From the NCBI GenBank assembly GCA_900556575.1, contig USPO01000134.1, positions 1 to 5,273 on the forward strand: 5,273 bases of DNA, read 5' to 3'. The notes beneath the pieces were generated by a model. That model saw only the letters and a program-made list of their open reading frames with translations. It was not told the origin of the DNA and searched no databases. This document shows positions 1 to 5,273 of this stretch, piece after piece. Position numbers and translations under genes: made by a program. This stretch comes from an uncultured Eubacteriales bacterium. Lineage in GTDB: Bacteria; Bacillota; Clostridia; UBA1381. Each line of letters begins with the position of its first letter. Positions within the stretch are counted from its first letter, which is position 1.

Positions 1-202
1 TAAGGAAGGACGTGTGGAAGGACGTAAAGAAGGACGTGCGGAAGGCTTGAAAGAAGGCTTGAGCAAGGGTATTGACAAGGGTGTTAATAAGGAAAAAGCA
101 GCAACCATATTGAGAATGAAGAAGAATGGTTTGACAGATGAACAGATTATGTTATGCGCTGATTGTTCGCTTGATATGATTAAACAGGTATGTGTGGGAT
201 AA
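1..202 (+). CDS. C-terminal end of an Rpn-family PD-(D/E)XK nuclease / putative transposase (5' partial)
   Basis: The reading frame is open to the left edge (codons in phase from base 2) and ends at TAA 200-202, so only about 66 C-terminal residues are visible and the nuclease core lies outside the window. A GTG at 14-16 could be read as a start, but it continues the same repeat pattern and is more likely an internal valine codon. The visible part has two pieces. The first is a charged tetrapeptide repeat (KEGR, VEGR, KEGR, AEGL, KEGL, SKGI, DKGV). The second is a short helical module ending the protein, with LTDEQI followed by SLDMIKQV. This repeat-plus-tail layout is typical of Rpn (recombination-promoting nuclease, PDDEXK_2) proteins of Firmicutes. 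Characterised Rpn proteins are DNA endonucleases linked to RecA-independent recombination and, in E. coli, to phage defence. The assignment rests on the tail alone, so family is fairly sure and activity is unknown. Confidence 0.72.
   Translation, partial: KEGRVEGRKEGRAEGLKEGLSKGIDKGVNKEKAATILRMKKNGLTDEQIMLCADCSLDMIKQVCVG
2..97 (+). repeat. 12-bp tandem repeats encoding a tetrapeptide (x-E-G-R/L) array
   Basis: Eight successive 12-base units can be read in phase from base 2, with consensus NNNGAAGGACGT. The first three are nearly identical and the later ones decay (GAAGGCTTG, AAGGGTATT, AAGGGTGTT, AAGGAAAAA). Each encodes four residues, so gain or loss of a unit would not change the reading frame. 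A shorter run of the same type (about 2.5 units, 341-370) occurs in the following pseudogene. Every unit contains GAAGG, which resembles a Shine-Dalgarno core. Confidence 0.8.
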
Positions 203-205
203 ATT

Positions 206-487
206 ATGTGTGAAACAGAGCATTTAAAGAAAGCAACATATACCATAAGGCAATACACCGAGGACGAAAAGCTTAGAATTCTTGCAGAGGCATGAGAGGA
301 ACAGCTGCGCAGCGAGAAGAGCGCAATGTCATTTTGGAAGAAAGAAGGGCGTGCGGAAGGTCGTAAAGAAGCAATTGCTTCTGTGGTATTGACAATGAAA
401 AACAATGATCTGAGTGCCGAACAGATTGCTGTTTTTACCGGAAGCAGCATTGAAGATATAAAAGAATTATACGGTACGGTAAAATGA
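206..487 (+). pseudogene. Orphan C-terminal module of an Rpn-family protein, interrupted by in-frame TGA
   Basis: From ATG 206 the frame reads through a segment typical of the region after the nuclease core of Rpn proteins (LKKATYTIRQYTEDEKLRIL, then EEQLRSEKSA). It continues into EGRAEGR repeats and a tail module (LSAEQI ... SIEDIKELY), ending at TGA 485-487. Codon 30 is TGA (293-295), at a position where relatives commonly have arginine, so a CGA-to-TGA change is the simplest explanation. No PD-(D/E)XK core precedes it: its start lies three bases after the preceding gene's stop. It therefore looks like a duplicated C-terminal third, not a full decayed gene. Total span is 93 codons. The ORF after the TGA, from ATG 326-328, would give a 53-residue protein; its upstream GAGAAGAG is only a weak ribosome binding site. 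It may be a dead remnant or still express this small protein. Confidence 0.65.
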
Positions 488-537
488 CAAAAGGAACAGA
501 ACCTTGGCAGAAAGCTATTTATACCATTAGACATTAA
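484..537 (+). pseudogene. Third, truncated copy of the Rpn C-terminal module start
   Basis: An ATG at 484-486 overlaps the preceding TGA stop (ATGA). The frame reads 17 codons, containing TEPWQKAIYTIRH, before TAA at 535-537. This aligns with TEHLKKATYTIRQ of the preceding copy. At DNA level, bases 493-534 match bases 212-253 at 30 of 42 positions by hand alignment without gaps, an offset of 281 bases. Similarity stops around 534, shortly before the hairpin at 546. I read it as the remains of a further tandem copy and not a functional peptide gene. Confidence 0.55.
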
Positions 538-545
538 TTTACATC

Positions 546-594
546 AACAAGAGGCTGTCACAAAACTCTTTGAGTTTTACAACAGCCTCTTGTT
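546..594. terminator. Long hairpin between convergent genes, probable bidirectional terminator
   Basis: Perfect 13-bp arms AACAAGAGGCTGT (546-558) and ACAGCCTCTTGTT (582-594) enclose a 3x3 internal loop. Inside that is a second perfect 7-bp stem, AAAACTC (562-568) with GAGTTTT (572-578), closed by a three-base loop. On the + strand the stem is followed by a T-rich stretch (TTGTTTTATT), which fits intrinsic termination of transcription from the Rpn side. On the - strand the stop codon TAA of the GH43 gene (595-597) touches the stem directly, an A-rich stretch precedes it and a weaker T tract follows. It therefore probably serves both convergent units, better in the + direction. Confidence 0.75.
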
Positions 595-3354
595 TTATTC
601 CATATTCTTCACAAGTCTTAAATTATCTATCTGAACCCATTCATTTGCATGTGCATCGGAGTATAATCCAATCGTACATTTTCCGTCTGTAATCTTGATG
701 CTGTCCGATACAATCTCCTCTGTCCATTCGTCTATACCTGTTTTTACGGATTTGGTTACTCTTCCGTCAGTGGTTTCAGCATAGAGTGAGGCAACATTCT
801 GTCCGCCGCTGCTCCTTACAAATGCAGTCAGCGTATATGTTCCGTCCGGCAAACCTGTTATTGTCTGCTTTATATCCGCAATATAATCCTCCGGTGCTTT
901 TTGTTGCCATACAAAATTTCCCGATGATACCTTTCCGTATTCGTTTGAATTTGCATAACCGCCTACATTGTCCGAGGTTTCCCAGCCTGTCGGTGTATTC
1001 GTTATATGTCTGTCATTTTCAAATTCACTGTTTTTTATGTAGTTATTGCCTTCTCCGATTTCCCATGTTCCCTTTTGGGCATCAAGCCTCCACTGGTGCA
1101 AATCATTAAAATACGGCGTGCCGTCCTCACCTATTGTTATAGGAACCCATTGATTATATCCTATTCCGTTTCCGGCAAAATCACCCCAGCGGTCTCCGCA
1201 GTAAATTACTTGATCCTGTTCAGTTCCATGGACAGTTACATAAAATCCTGCCTGTGAATTATGTGCATAACCGTCTCTTGCTCCCGGCATAATATGCGGC
1301 AATCCGGTTTCCTTGTTATAATCACCGAATATATCATCTGCCTTGAAATAATATACTCTCGATGAATACCAGCCGTAAAGGTCCGAGCCTGTGAAATAAT
1401 ACTTATTGCCGTATCTGAACATACAATTGCCCTCGATACCCTTTTTATCACGAGTATCAATATTTCCGGCTTCATCGATATAATTTCCGTCCTCGTCATG
1501 ATATACAAGCTTTATATTATCATAATCAAAATCAAGGAAATCTTTATCACGCAGCGGTATGATATACAAATATTCTCTGCCTTCCCATGTAGCACATATC
1601 ATATACGCTTTGCCGTCCTCATCCTGGAAAATTGTCTGATCTCCTGTACCGCCCTTTTCTATCGGCAATTCGCCGGTAAAAATATGGTCTGTTGTAAACG
1701 GACCTGTCGGACTGTCTGCCGCTGCAAAAATTATGCCCGGTGCATACTGTGAAATGAGTATATACTTTTTCGTGTTCTGATTATATGCAACTCCCATTCT
1801 GCCTGCCCAGCCCTCCGGCTCCGGTCCTCCCTGCAAGGGATAGCCTTCAAATTTCCAATTTACAAGGTCTGTCGAAGAATAGCAGGTAAAGGCCTCAAAG
1901 GCAGCATTTCCGGCTTTTCCGTTTTCGGGATTTGCCGCATATATCGGTCCTTCTTTATATTTACATCCGTACCAGTAATATTTATCTCCGAACTTATATA
2001 TACCTCCGCCCTGCGAATAAATATTATTGCCGTCCGTATCCTTGTAAAAGGTATCATTTGTAATTGTATTATCCGATACCGTTACTTTTACGGAGCATTT
2101 AGCCTCACTGTAACCGTTCGATGCTGTTATAACGGTACTTCCGGCACTCTTTGCCGTAACAATTCCGTCTGTAACAGAAGCTATACCTTCATTATCTGAT
2201 TTCCATGTAATATTTTCTCCGCCCGAAACAGCATGAAGAGGATATACGGAGTCTATCTCCTTAAGCTCTATACTGCTCTTATCCAGACCTACATTTTCTT
2301 CTGTTTTTTCCGATACATTTACGGAGCATTTATCCTCATAACCGCCGCATTTTGCCGTTATTACCGCTATTCCAGATTTTATCGGAGTTATTATACCGTT
2401 GCCCGAAACAGATGCAACCGACTCATCGGAGCTTTCCCATATAACATCATTGTTATATGCATATCTTGGTGTCAAAAACGCATCAACCGCTTTTTCTTTT
2501 CCTCCGGCTGTCATATTTATCTCATGCTCCGAAAGACTGAGTCCCGATACGGCACCGATTGAATTTGTTTCGTTATTTTTACTTTCTTCATCGTAAGAAA
2601 TTATCTTTGACTTTGACACAAGGTTATCTCCGTCCGAAAGATAACATTTAACGGTATAATCACCGTAATCGGGTGCAGCCTTAAAGGTCCCCTGCTTTTC
2701 ATTCGGCATAACCGCTGTTAGCCTGTTATTTTCGTCAAACAAAGCGGCAACAAATCTGCCGTTACCGACATAGTCCGCCGTATAGCTTATTTCTCCGGCA
2801 CCGTTTACACCTGTCATAAGACGTGATATATAGCTGTCCTTCTCAACAAGCTTTATGTCATCGAGATACACATTCACCTCGTCCCACAAATTAAACGAAA
2901 CAAGATAATCCTGTGTATTTCCGCATTCAAATTCTGTTGTCACAGTCTGCCATTTGCTGTTCGCCTTAACCGTTCCGTGCTGAACGGAATAGCTTGCGGG
3001 CCAGTCCTGCGAACCGTCACAAATATCATAGTTTATTTCTTTTTCCTCATCTGCACGAACAGCAAAGGAAAGCACATATGTTTTATTGCGTTCAAGCTTT
3101 ACTCTCTGAGCAACCGTTGCACTGTGAAAATACAATGCATTGCCGCCCTCAAAAGGATTTGTGCTTGTAAGTCCGTGTTCAAAGCCGCTTTCTATATACC
3201 AGCCGCCTGTTTCCTTAAAACGCCATCCGCTCTCACCGATAAAATCCTGCTCGCAGCTGCCGTTTACCAGAATATTATCCGCAGCAAAGGCATTCACAGA
3301 AACAAGCATTGCCGCAGCTGCCGTTAATGTAAAAATAGTTTTCTTTATGTTCAT
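595..3354 (-). CDS. Secreted multidomain GH43 glycoside hydrolase with CBM-like and Big_2 domains (exo-beta-1,3-galactanase-like)
   Basis: A 919-residue secreted protein. A Sec signal peptide covers residues 1-24 (KK, then a hydrophobic stretch, cleavage likely after AFA). Residues about 27-171 form a CBM4/9-like beta-sandwich (starts ILVNGSCE, ends VYLDDIKLVE); 173-256 is an unassigned beta-rich module. Two Big_2 (bacterial Ig-like) domains lie at about 270-347 and 354-427, with IWESSDESVASV and ITWKSDNEGIASV. The GH43 five-bladed propeller is at about 430-765. A second CBM-like module (about 770-917, KQTITGLPDGTYTLTAFV, then QIDNLRLV) resembles galactan-binding modules of the CBM61 kind. 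Within GH43, the motifs GGGIY.FGDKYYWYG, CYSSTDLVNW, SPTGPF, GDRWGDF and QWVPI point to the exo-beta-1,3-galactanase-like subfamilies (24/34). E641 is the likely catalytic acid, D572 sits in the DxxxFxDxDGK motif, and Q701 aligns with the unusual glutamine base of that group. The start is supported by GAGGG six bases upstream. No anchor, dockerin or sortase motif is seen. GH43 is firm; galactanase specificity is an inference, and arabinofuranosidase activity remains possible. Confidence 0.88.
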   Translation of the reverse strand: MNIKKTIFTLTAAAAMLVSVNAFAADNILVNGSCEQDFIGESGWRFKETGGWYIESGFEHGLTSTNPFEGGNALYFHSATVAQRVKLERNKTYVLSFAVRADEEKEINYDICDGSQDWPASYSVQHGTVKANSKWQTVTTEFECGNTQDYLVSFNLWDEVNVYLDDIKLVEKDSYISRLMTGVNGAGEISYTADYVGNGRFVAALFDENNRLTAVMPNEKQGTFKAAPDYGDYTVKCYLSDGDNLVSKSKIISYDEESKNNETNSIGAVSGLSLSEHEINMTAGGKEKAVDAFLTPRYAYNNDVIWESSDESVASVSGNGIITPIKSGIAVITAKCGGYEDKCSVNVSEKTEENVGLDKSSIELKEIDSVYPLHAVSGGENITWKSDNEGIASVTDGIVTAKSAGSTVITASNGYSEAKCSVKVTVSDNTITNDTFYKDTDGNNIYSQGGGIYKFGDKYYWYGCKYKEGPIYAANPENGKAGNAAFEAFTCYSSTDLVNWKFEGYPLQGGPEPEGWAGRMGVAYNQNTKKYILISQYAPGIIFAAADSPTGPFTTDHIFTGELPIEKGGTGDQTIFQDEDGKAYMICATWEGREYLYIIPLRDKDFLDFDYDNIKLVYHDEDGNYIDEAGNIDTRDKKGIEGNCMFRYGNKYYFTGSDLYGWYSSRVYYFKADDIFGDYNKETGLPHIMPGARDGYAHNSQAGFYVTVHGTEQDQVIYCGDRWGDFAGNGIGYNQWVPITIGEDGTPYFNDLHQWRLDAQKGTWEIGEGNNYIKNSEFENDRHITNTPTGWETSDNVGGYANSNEYGKVSSGNFVWQQKAPEDYIADIKQTITGLPDGTYTLTAFVRSSGGQNVASLYAETTDGRVTKSVKTGIDEWTEEIVSDSIKITDGKCTIGLYSDAHANEWVQIDNLRLVKNME

Positions 3355-3360
3355 TATAAT

Positions 3361-3365
3361 CCCTC
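3361..3365 (-). promoter_or_regulatory. Ribosome binding site of the GH43 gene
   Basis: On the - strand the sequence reads GAGGG, then six bases, then ATG at 3354-3352. It lies in the 21-base gap between the restored stop of the GH51 gene (TGA 3378-3376) and this start. It fixes the start codon and supports co-translation from one leftward mRNA, since no room for a separate promoter exists in the gap. Confidence 0.75.
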
Positions 3366-3375
3366 ACAAAATACA

Positions 3376-3630
3376 TCATTTACGTTCCATCTCGATAACG
3401 GTTGCGGAATGCGGTCTTATTCTAAATTCCGGCTTGTCCGCACCATGTATATTAATACTTACACGATAAGGCTCTTTCATGGAATTTTCATCGTCCAAAT
3501 CCACCACCAAATCGGAGTAAACAATTCTCGAAAAGCTTTCGCCTGTCTCAATTTTCAAATCTTTCTTTTCGTTAGATAGGTTGACAATCTTAACAATAAG
3601 CTTGTTACCTTTGCCTCGAACGTGACCGTC
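3376..3630 (-). pseudogene. C-terminal 84 residues of the GH51 arabinofuranosidase, out of frame with the main ORF
   Basis: This is the detached end of the GH51 protein, read one frame off from the upstream part. From the GAC codon at 3630-3628 it reads DGHVRGKGNKLIVKIVNLS, continues through NSMKEPYRVSINIHG and ends RPHSATVIEMERK before TGA 3378-3376. This matches the usual C-terminal beta-sandwich of GH51 enzymes (a 'LIVKIVN' strand, an 'ENS...EP..V' segment, and a closing 'PHSATVIEM' strand). The frame is open upstream to 3762, but residues encoded beyond about 3630 are a shadow of the main frame. Removing one G from the run at 3630-3632 joins it to the main ORF as a 631-residue protein. 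On its own it would not be a meaningful protein. Confidence 0.85.
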
Positions 3631-5272
3631 CCGCCGCTGCATTAATACTGATGTCATCAGGATTCTCATCAAAACTGTATTCAACATTATATTCGGCAAG
3701 ATGCTGATTGAACATCTGCTGTACATAATATGACGGTGTTCCGTAAACCGATTTATTATCAAACCAAATTAAATTCGGCTGCCACTGCTGATGAAATTCC
3801 TTTGCCAAAAGAGGCGCATAACTCGTCATAACAACATGGTCGGCATTTCTTTCGACATTTACCAAAAAGCCTGCTTCCGCTAAAGCTGCATCCCAGTTAT
3901 TTCTCCTGTCCTTAACATCTTTTGCTGTATGTGCGGCATACTCGCCGATAAATACCTTCGGCATCGAGCGGTCATAATTGTCATAACGCTTTGATCTTAA
4001 TATAAACCATATCGGTTCTTTATAGAAATGCTCATCAACTGCATATGCCTTTTTCTTATTATCATACATCCAGTCATATGCAAGATCAAATTCATGTCCC
4101 GTACTATCCCAGCCCGCACTTGTTATAAGCTTAATTTCGGGATGCTCCTTTGACAGCACCTTTTCAAATTCCGCATAGCGTTCAAAGTATTCATTACCCC
4201 ACTGTTCATTTCCAATGCCTATATATTCGAGGTTAAACGGCTCTTTATGTCCCATTTCGGCACGCTTTTTACCCCATTCCGTTTCTTCTCCGCCGTTTGC
4301 AAACTCTATCAAATCAAGTACATCCTGTATGAAAGGATTTAGCTTGTCAATGTCAACAAGCAATCCCTCGTGCCATTGACAGGTCATACCGCAGTTCACA
4401 ACCGGAACAGGCTTTGCACCTATATCCTCACAAAATTGGAAGTATTCATAAAAGCCGGCTCCGTAAGACTGAAAATAATCGTCCGACTTTCTGCCCTCTC
4501 TCTGATATTCATCCATCTGCCAGCGGTTAAAGTTTGTTCTTCTTTTCTCTATCGGTCCGATTGTATCTTTCCAGTTATACATATTTTCGAAGCTTCTTCC
4601 CTCTACTATGCAGCCGCCCGGAAAACGCATAAAGCTTGGGTGCAGATCAGCTATCATCTGTGCTATATCCTCTCTCATTCCGTTTTCTCTGCCCTTAAAC
4701 GTATCCTTGGGGAAAAGAGAAATAAAATCAAAATCCGCAGAACCGCCGTCAGCCAGTGTAAGCGTTAAAAAGCTTTCCATACATTCCGTATCCGTTGTTA
4801 ATTCAAACGTATATTTTTCCCATTCACTGCCTGTGATAACAAATTCTTCCGATGCAAAAACCTTTCCGTCAATATCGGCTATACTTATATTTACTCTCGT
4901 CGGTTCTTCACTTCTCGCATAACAGGAAAATCTGAACACCTTTCCTTTCTGCGACATAAATCCGCCTCTGCAATAGCCCGTATTTCTTATTCCGCAGCCC
5001 GCTTTACCGCTGACAGACGCATAGTGTACATTCACATCATTCAGCGGTCTGTCCGTCTTTATCTCAAAGCTTGTACCGATAATTTCTTCCCAGCACATCT
5101 TATGCTTGTCAATAACTCCGTTTCGGTCATAATATTCAAATGCTCTGTTTGGAATAAGCTCCGCATATAAGCCGCCGTCAACACCGTAATTTATATCCTC
5201 GAGAAATACTCCGTATAACAACGGACTTATATCATTTGCTTTCTTATCCATATTGACATTCATTGTTAGCAT
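3605..5272 (-). CDS. GH51 alpha-L-arabinofuranosidase, main part (frameshifted near its C-terminus, start at window edge)
   Basis: This enzyme family hydrolyses terminal non-reducing alpha-L-arabinofuranosyl residues from arabinan, arabinoxylan and arabinogalactan, with retention. The N-terminus carries the family signature LLYGVFLEDINYG..GGLYAEL (residues 19-39). Residues about 60-190 form a CBM4/9-like beta-sandwich insertion, as in the larger bacterial and plant GH51 type. The (beta/alpha)8 barrel follows, with RFPGG at 216-220, acid/base E356 in IGNEQWG, DEHFY at 413-417 and nucleophile E444 in FIGEYAAH. After A547 the frame leaves the family pattern and ends in eight foreign residues (GRSRSRQR) at TAA 3607-3605. 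The true end lies in another frame down to 3376, giving 631 residues. No signal peptide is visible, so the enzyme is probably cytoplasmic. ATG 5272-5270 is a plausible start, but its ribosome binding site and any upstream extension fall outside the window. It precedes the GH43 gene in an apparent operon. Confidence 0.9.
   Translation of the reverse strand: MLTMNVNMDKKANDISPLLYGVFLEDINYGVDGGLYAELIPNRAFEYYDRNGVIDKHKMCWEEIIGTSFEIKTDRPLNDVNVHYASVSGKAGCGIRNTGYCRGGFMSQKGKVFRFSCYARSEEPTRVNISIADIDGKVFASEEFVITGSEWEKYTFELTTDTECMESFLTLTLADGGSADFDFISLFPKDTFKGRENGMREDIAQMIADLHPSFMRFPGGCIVEGRSFENMYNWKDTIGPIEKRRTNFNRWQMDEYQREGRKSDDYFQSYGAGFYEYFQFCEDIGAKPVPVVNCGMTCQWHEGLLVDIDKLNPFIQDVLDLIEFANGGEETEWGKKRAEMGHKEPFNLEYIGIGNEQWGNEYFERYAEFEKVLSKEHPEIKLITSAGWDSTGHEFDLAYDWMYDNKKKAYAVDEHFYKEPIWFILRSKRYDNYDRSMPKVFIGEYAAHTAKDVKDRRNNWDAALAEAGFLVNVERNADHVVMTSYAPLLAKEFHQQWQPNLIWFDNKSVYGTPSYYVQQMFNQHLAEYNVEYSFDENPDDISINAAAGRSRSRQR
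3630..3632 (-). other. Frameshift site in the GH51 gene (one extra G in a GGG run)
   Basis: On the - strand the sequence reads GCAGCGGCGGGACGGTCAC. With one G removed from the GGG, the frame reads N-A-A-A-D-G-H-V and continues into conserved GH51 C-terminal sequence. With GGG as given, translation diverges and stops nine codons later. The exact base cannot be placed within the run. The site does not resemble a known slippery heptamer, so an assembly error or real mutation is more likely than programmed frameshifting. Confidence 0.8.
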
Positions 5273-5273
5273 A

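Noticed and set aside
72..97. TTGACA at 72-77 (and another at 389-394) as promoter -35 boxes
   Set aside because: Both sit within coding-type sequence and lack a TATAAT-like hexamer 16-18 bases downstream.
293..295. TGA recoded as Trp, Gly or selenocysteine
   Set aside because: The 919- and 555-codon genes contain no in-frame TGA, TGG is used for Trp, and TGA ends both the GH51 frame and the Rpn copy. Nothing like a selenocysteine insertion hairpin is apparent just after it.
546..594. Hairpin as a riboswitch, attenuator or CRISPR repeat
   Set aside because: It sits after the stop codons of convergent genes, occurs once in the window, and has the stem plus T tract of a terminator.
786..1257. 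Overlapping + strand ORFs at 786-1109 and 1006-1257
   Set aside because: They lie antisense inside the GH43 coding region, have no recognisable domain and no ribosome binding site; the - strand frame carries clear family motifs.
2233..2596. + strand ORFs opposite the Big_2 region
   Set aside because: Low-complexity Tyr/Ile/Phe-rich translations typical of the reverse of an AT-rich coding strand; no family resemblance.
3355..3360. TATAAT on the + strand in the 21-base intergenic gap
   Set aside because: No -35 box at the proper spacing and no + strand gene follows; it is part of the spacer before the GH43 ATG.
2977..3469. + strand ORFs spanning the GH43 start and GH51 end
   Set aside because: They run antisense across two well-supported genes and show no domain or start signal.
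3625..3640. Programmed ribosomal frameshift in the GH51 gene
   Set aside because: No X-XXY-YYZ slippery heptamer, no obvious downstream hairpin or internal Shine-Dalgarno at the right distance, and GH51 enzymes are not known to use one.
4370..4922. + strand ORFs of 132 and 104 codons opposite the GH51 gene
   Set aside because: Shadows of the GH51 frame, which contains both catalytic glutamates and family motifs throughout.

Overview
The window reads as an AT-rich genome from a Clostridia-like Firmicute, probably a gut or rumen plant-polysaccharide degrader. The indications are the secreted Big_2/CBM-decorated GH43 enzyme, a GH51 enzyme of the 'FEDIN..DGGLYAEL' type, and an Rpn-type PD-(D/E)XK nuclease tail with tetrapeptide EGR repeats. 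No taxonomic marker gene is present, so this is an inference.

Left part (1-594, + strand): the C-terminal end of an Rpn/PDDEXK_2-family gene runs in from the left edge and stops at 202. Immediately after its stop lies a second, nuclease-less C-terminal segment of the same family (206-487), broken by an in-frame TGA at 293-295. Immediately after that lies the beginning of a third copy (484-537) that quickly runs into a stop. This looks like a tandem array of orphan C-terminal modules with a spacing of about 280 bp. A long hairpin (546-594) separates it from the convergent genes on the other strand and probably terminates transcription.

Middle and right part (595-5272, - strand): a two-gene, leftward operon for arabinose/galactose-containing plant glycans. 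The upstream gene is a GH51 alpha-L-arabinofuranosidase without a visible signal peptide. Its start is at or just beyond the right window edge. It is interrupted by a single-base frameshift in a G run at 3630-3632, which separates the last 84 residues from the rest. Twenty-one bases downstream of its restored stop, with its own ribosome binding site, starts a 919-residue secreted protein: signal peptide, CBM4/9-like module, unassigned beta module, two Big_2 domains, a GH43 catalytic domain most like exo-beta-1,3-galactanases (GH43_24/34 type), and a C-terminal galactan-CBM-like module.

Proposed joint function (inference): the secreted GH43 enzyme attacks an arabinogalactan-type or related polymer outside the cell, and the GH51 enzyme removes alpha-L-arabinofuranosyl units from imported oligosaccharides. 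No transporter, regulator, RNA gene, CRISPR array or insertion sequence is visible. The most unusual parts are the Rpn tail array, the frameshift, and the non-standard GH43 active site.
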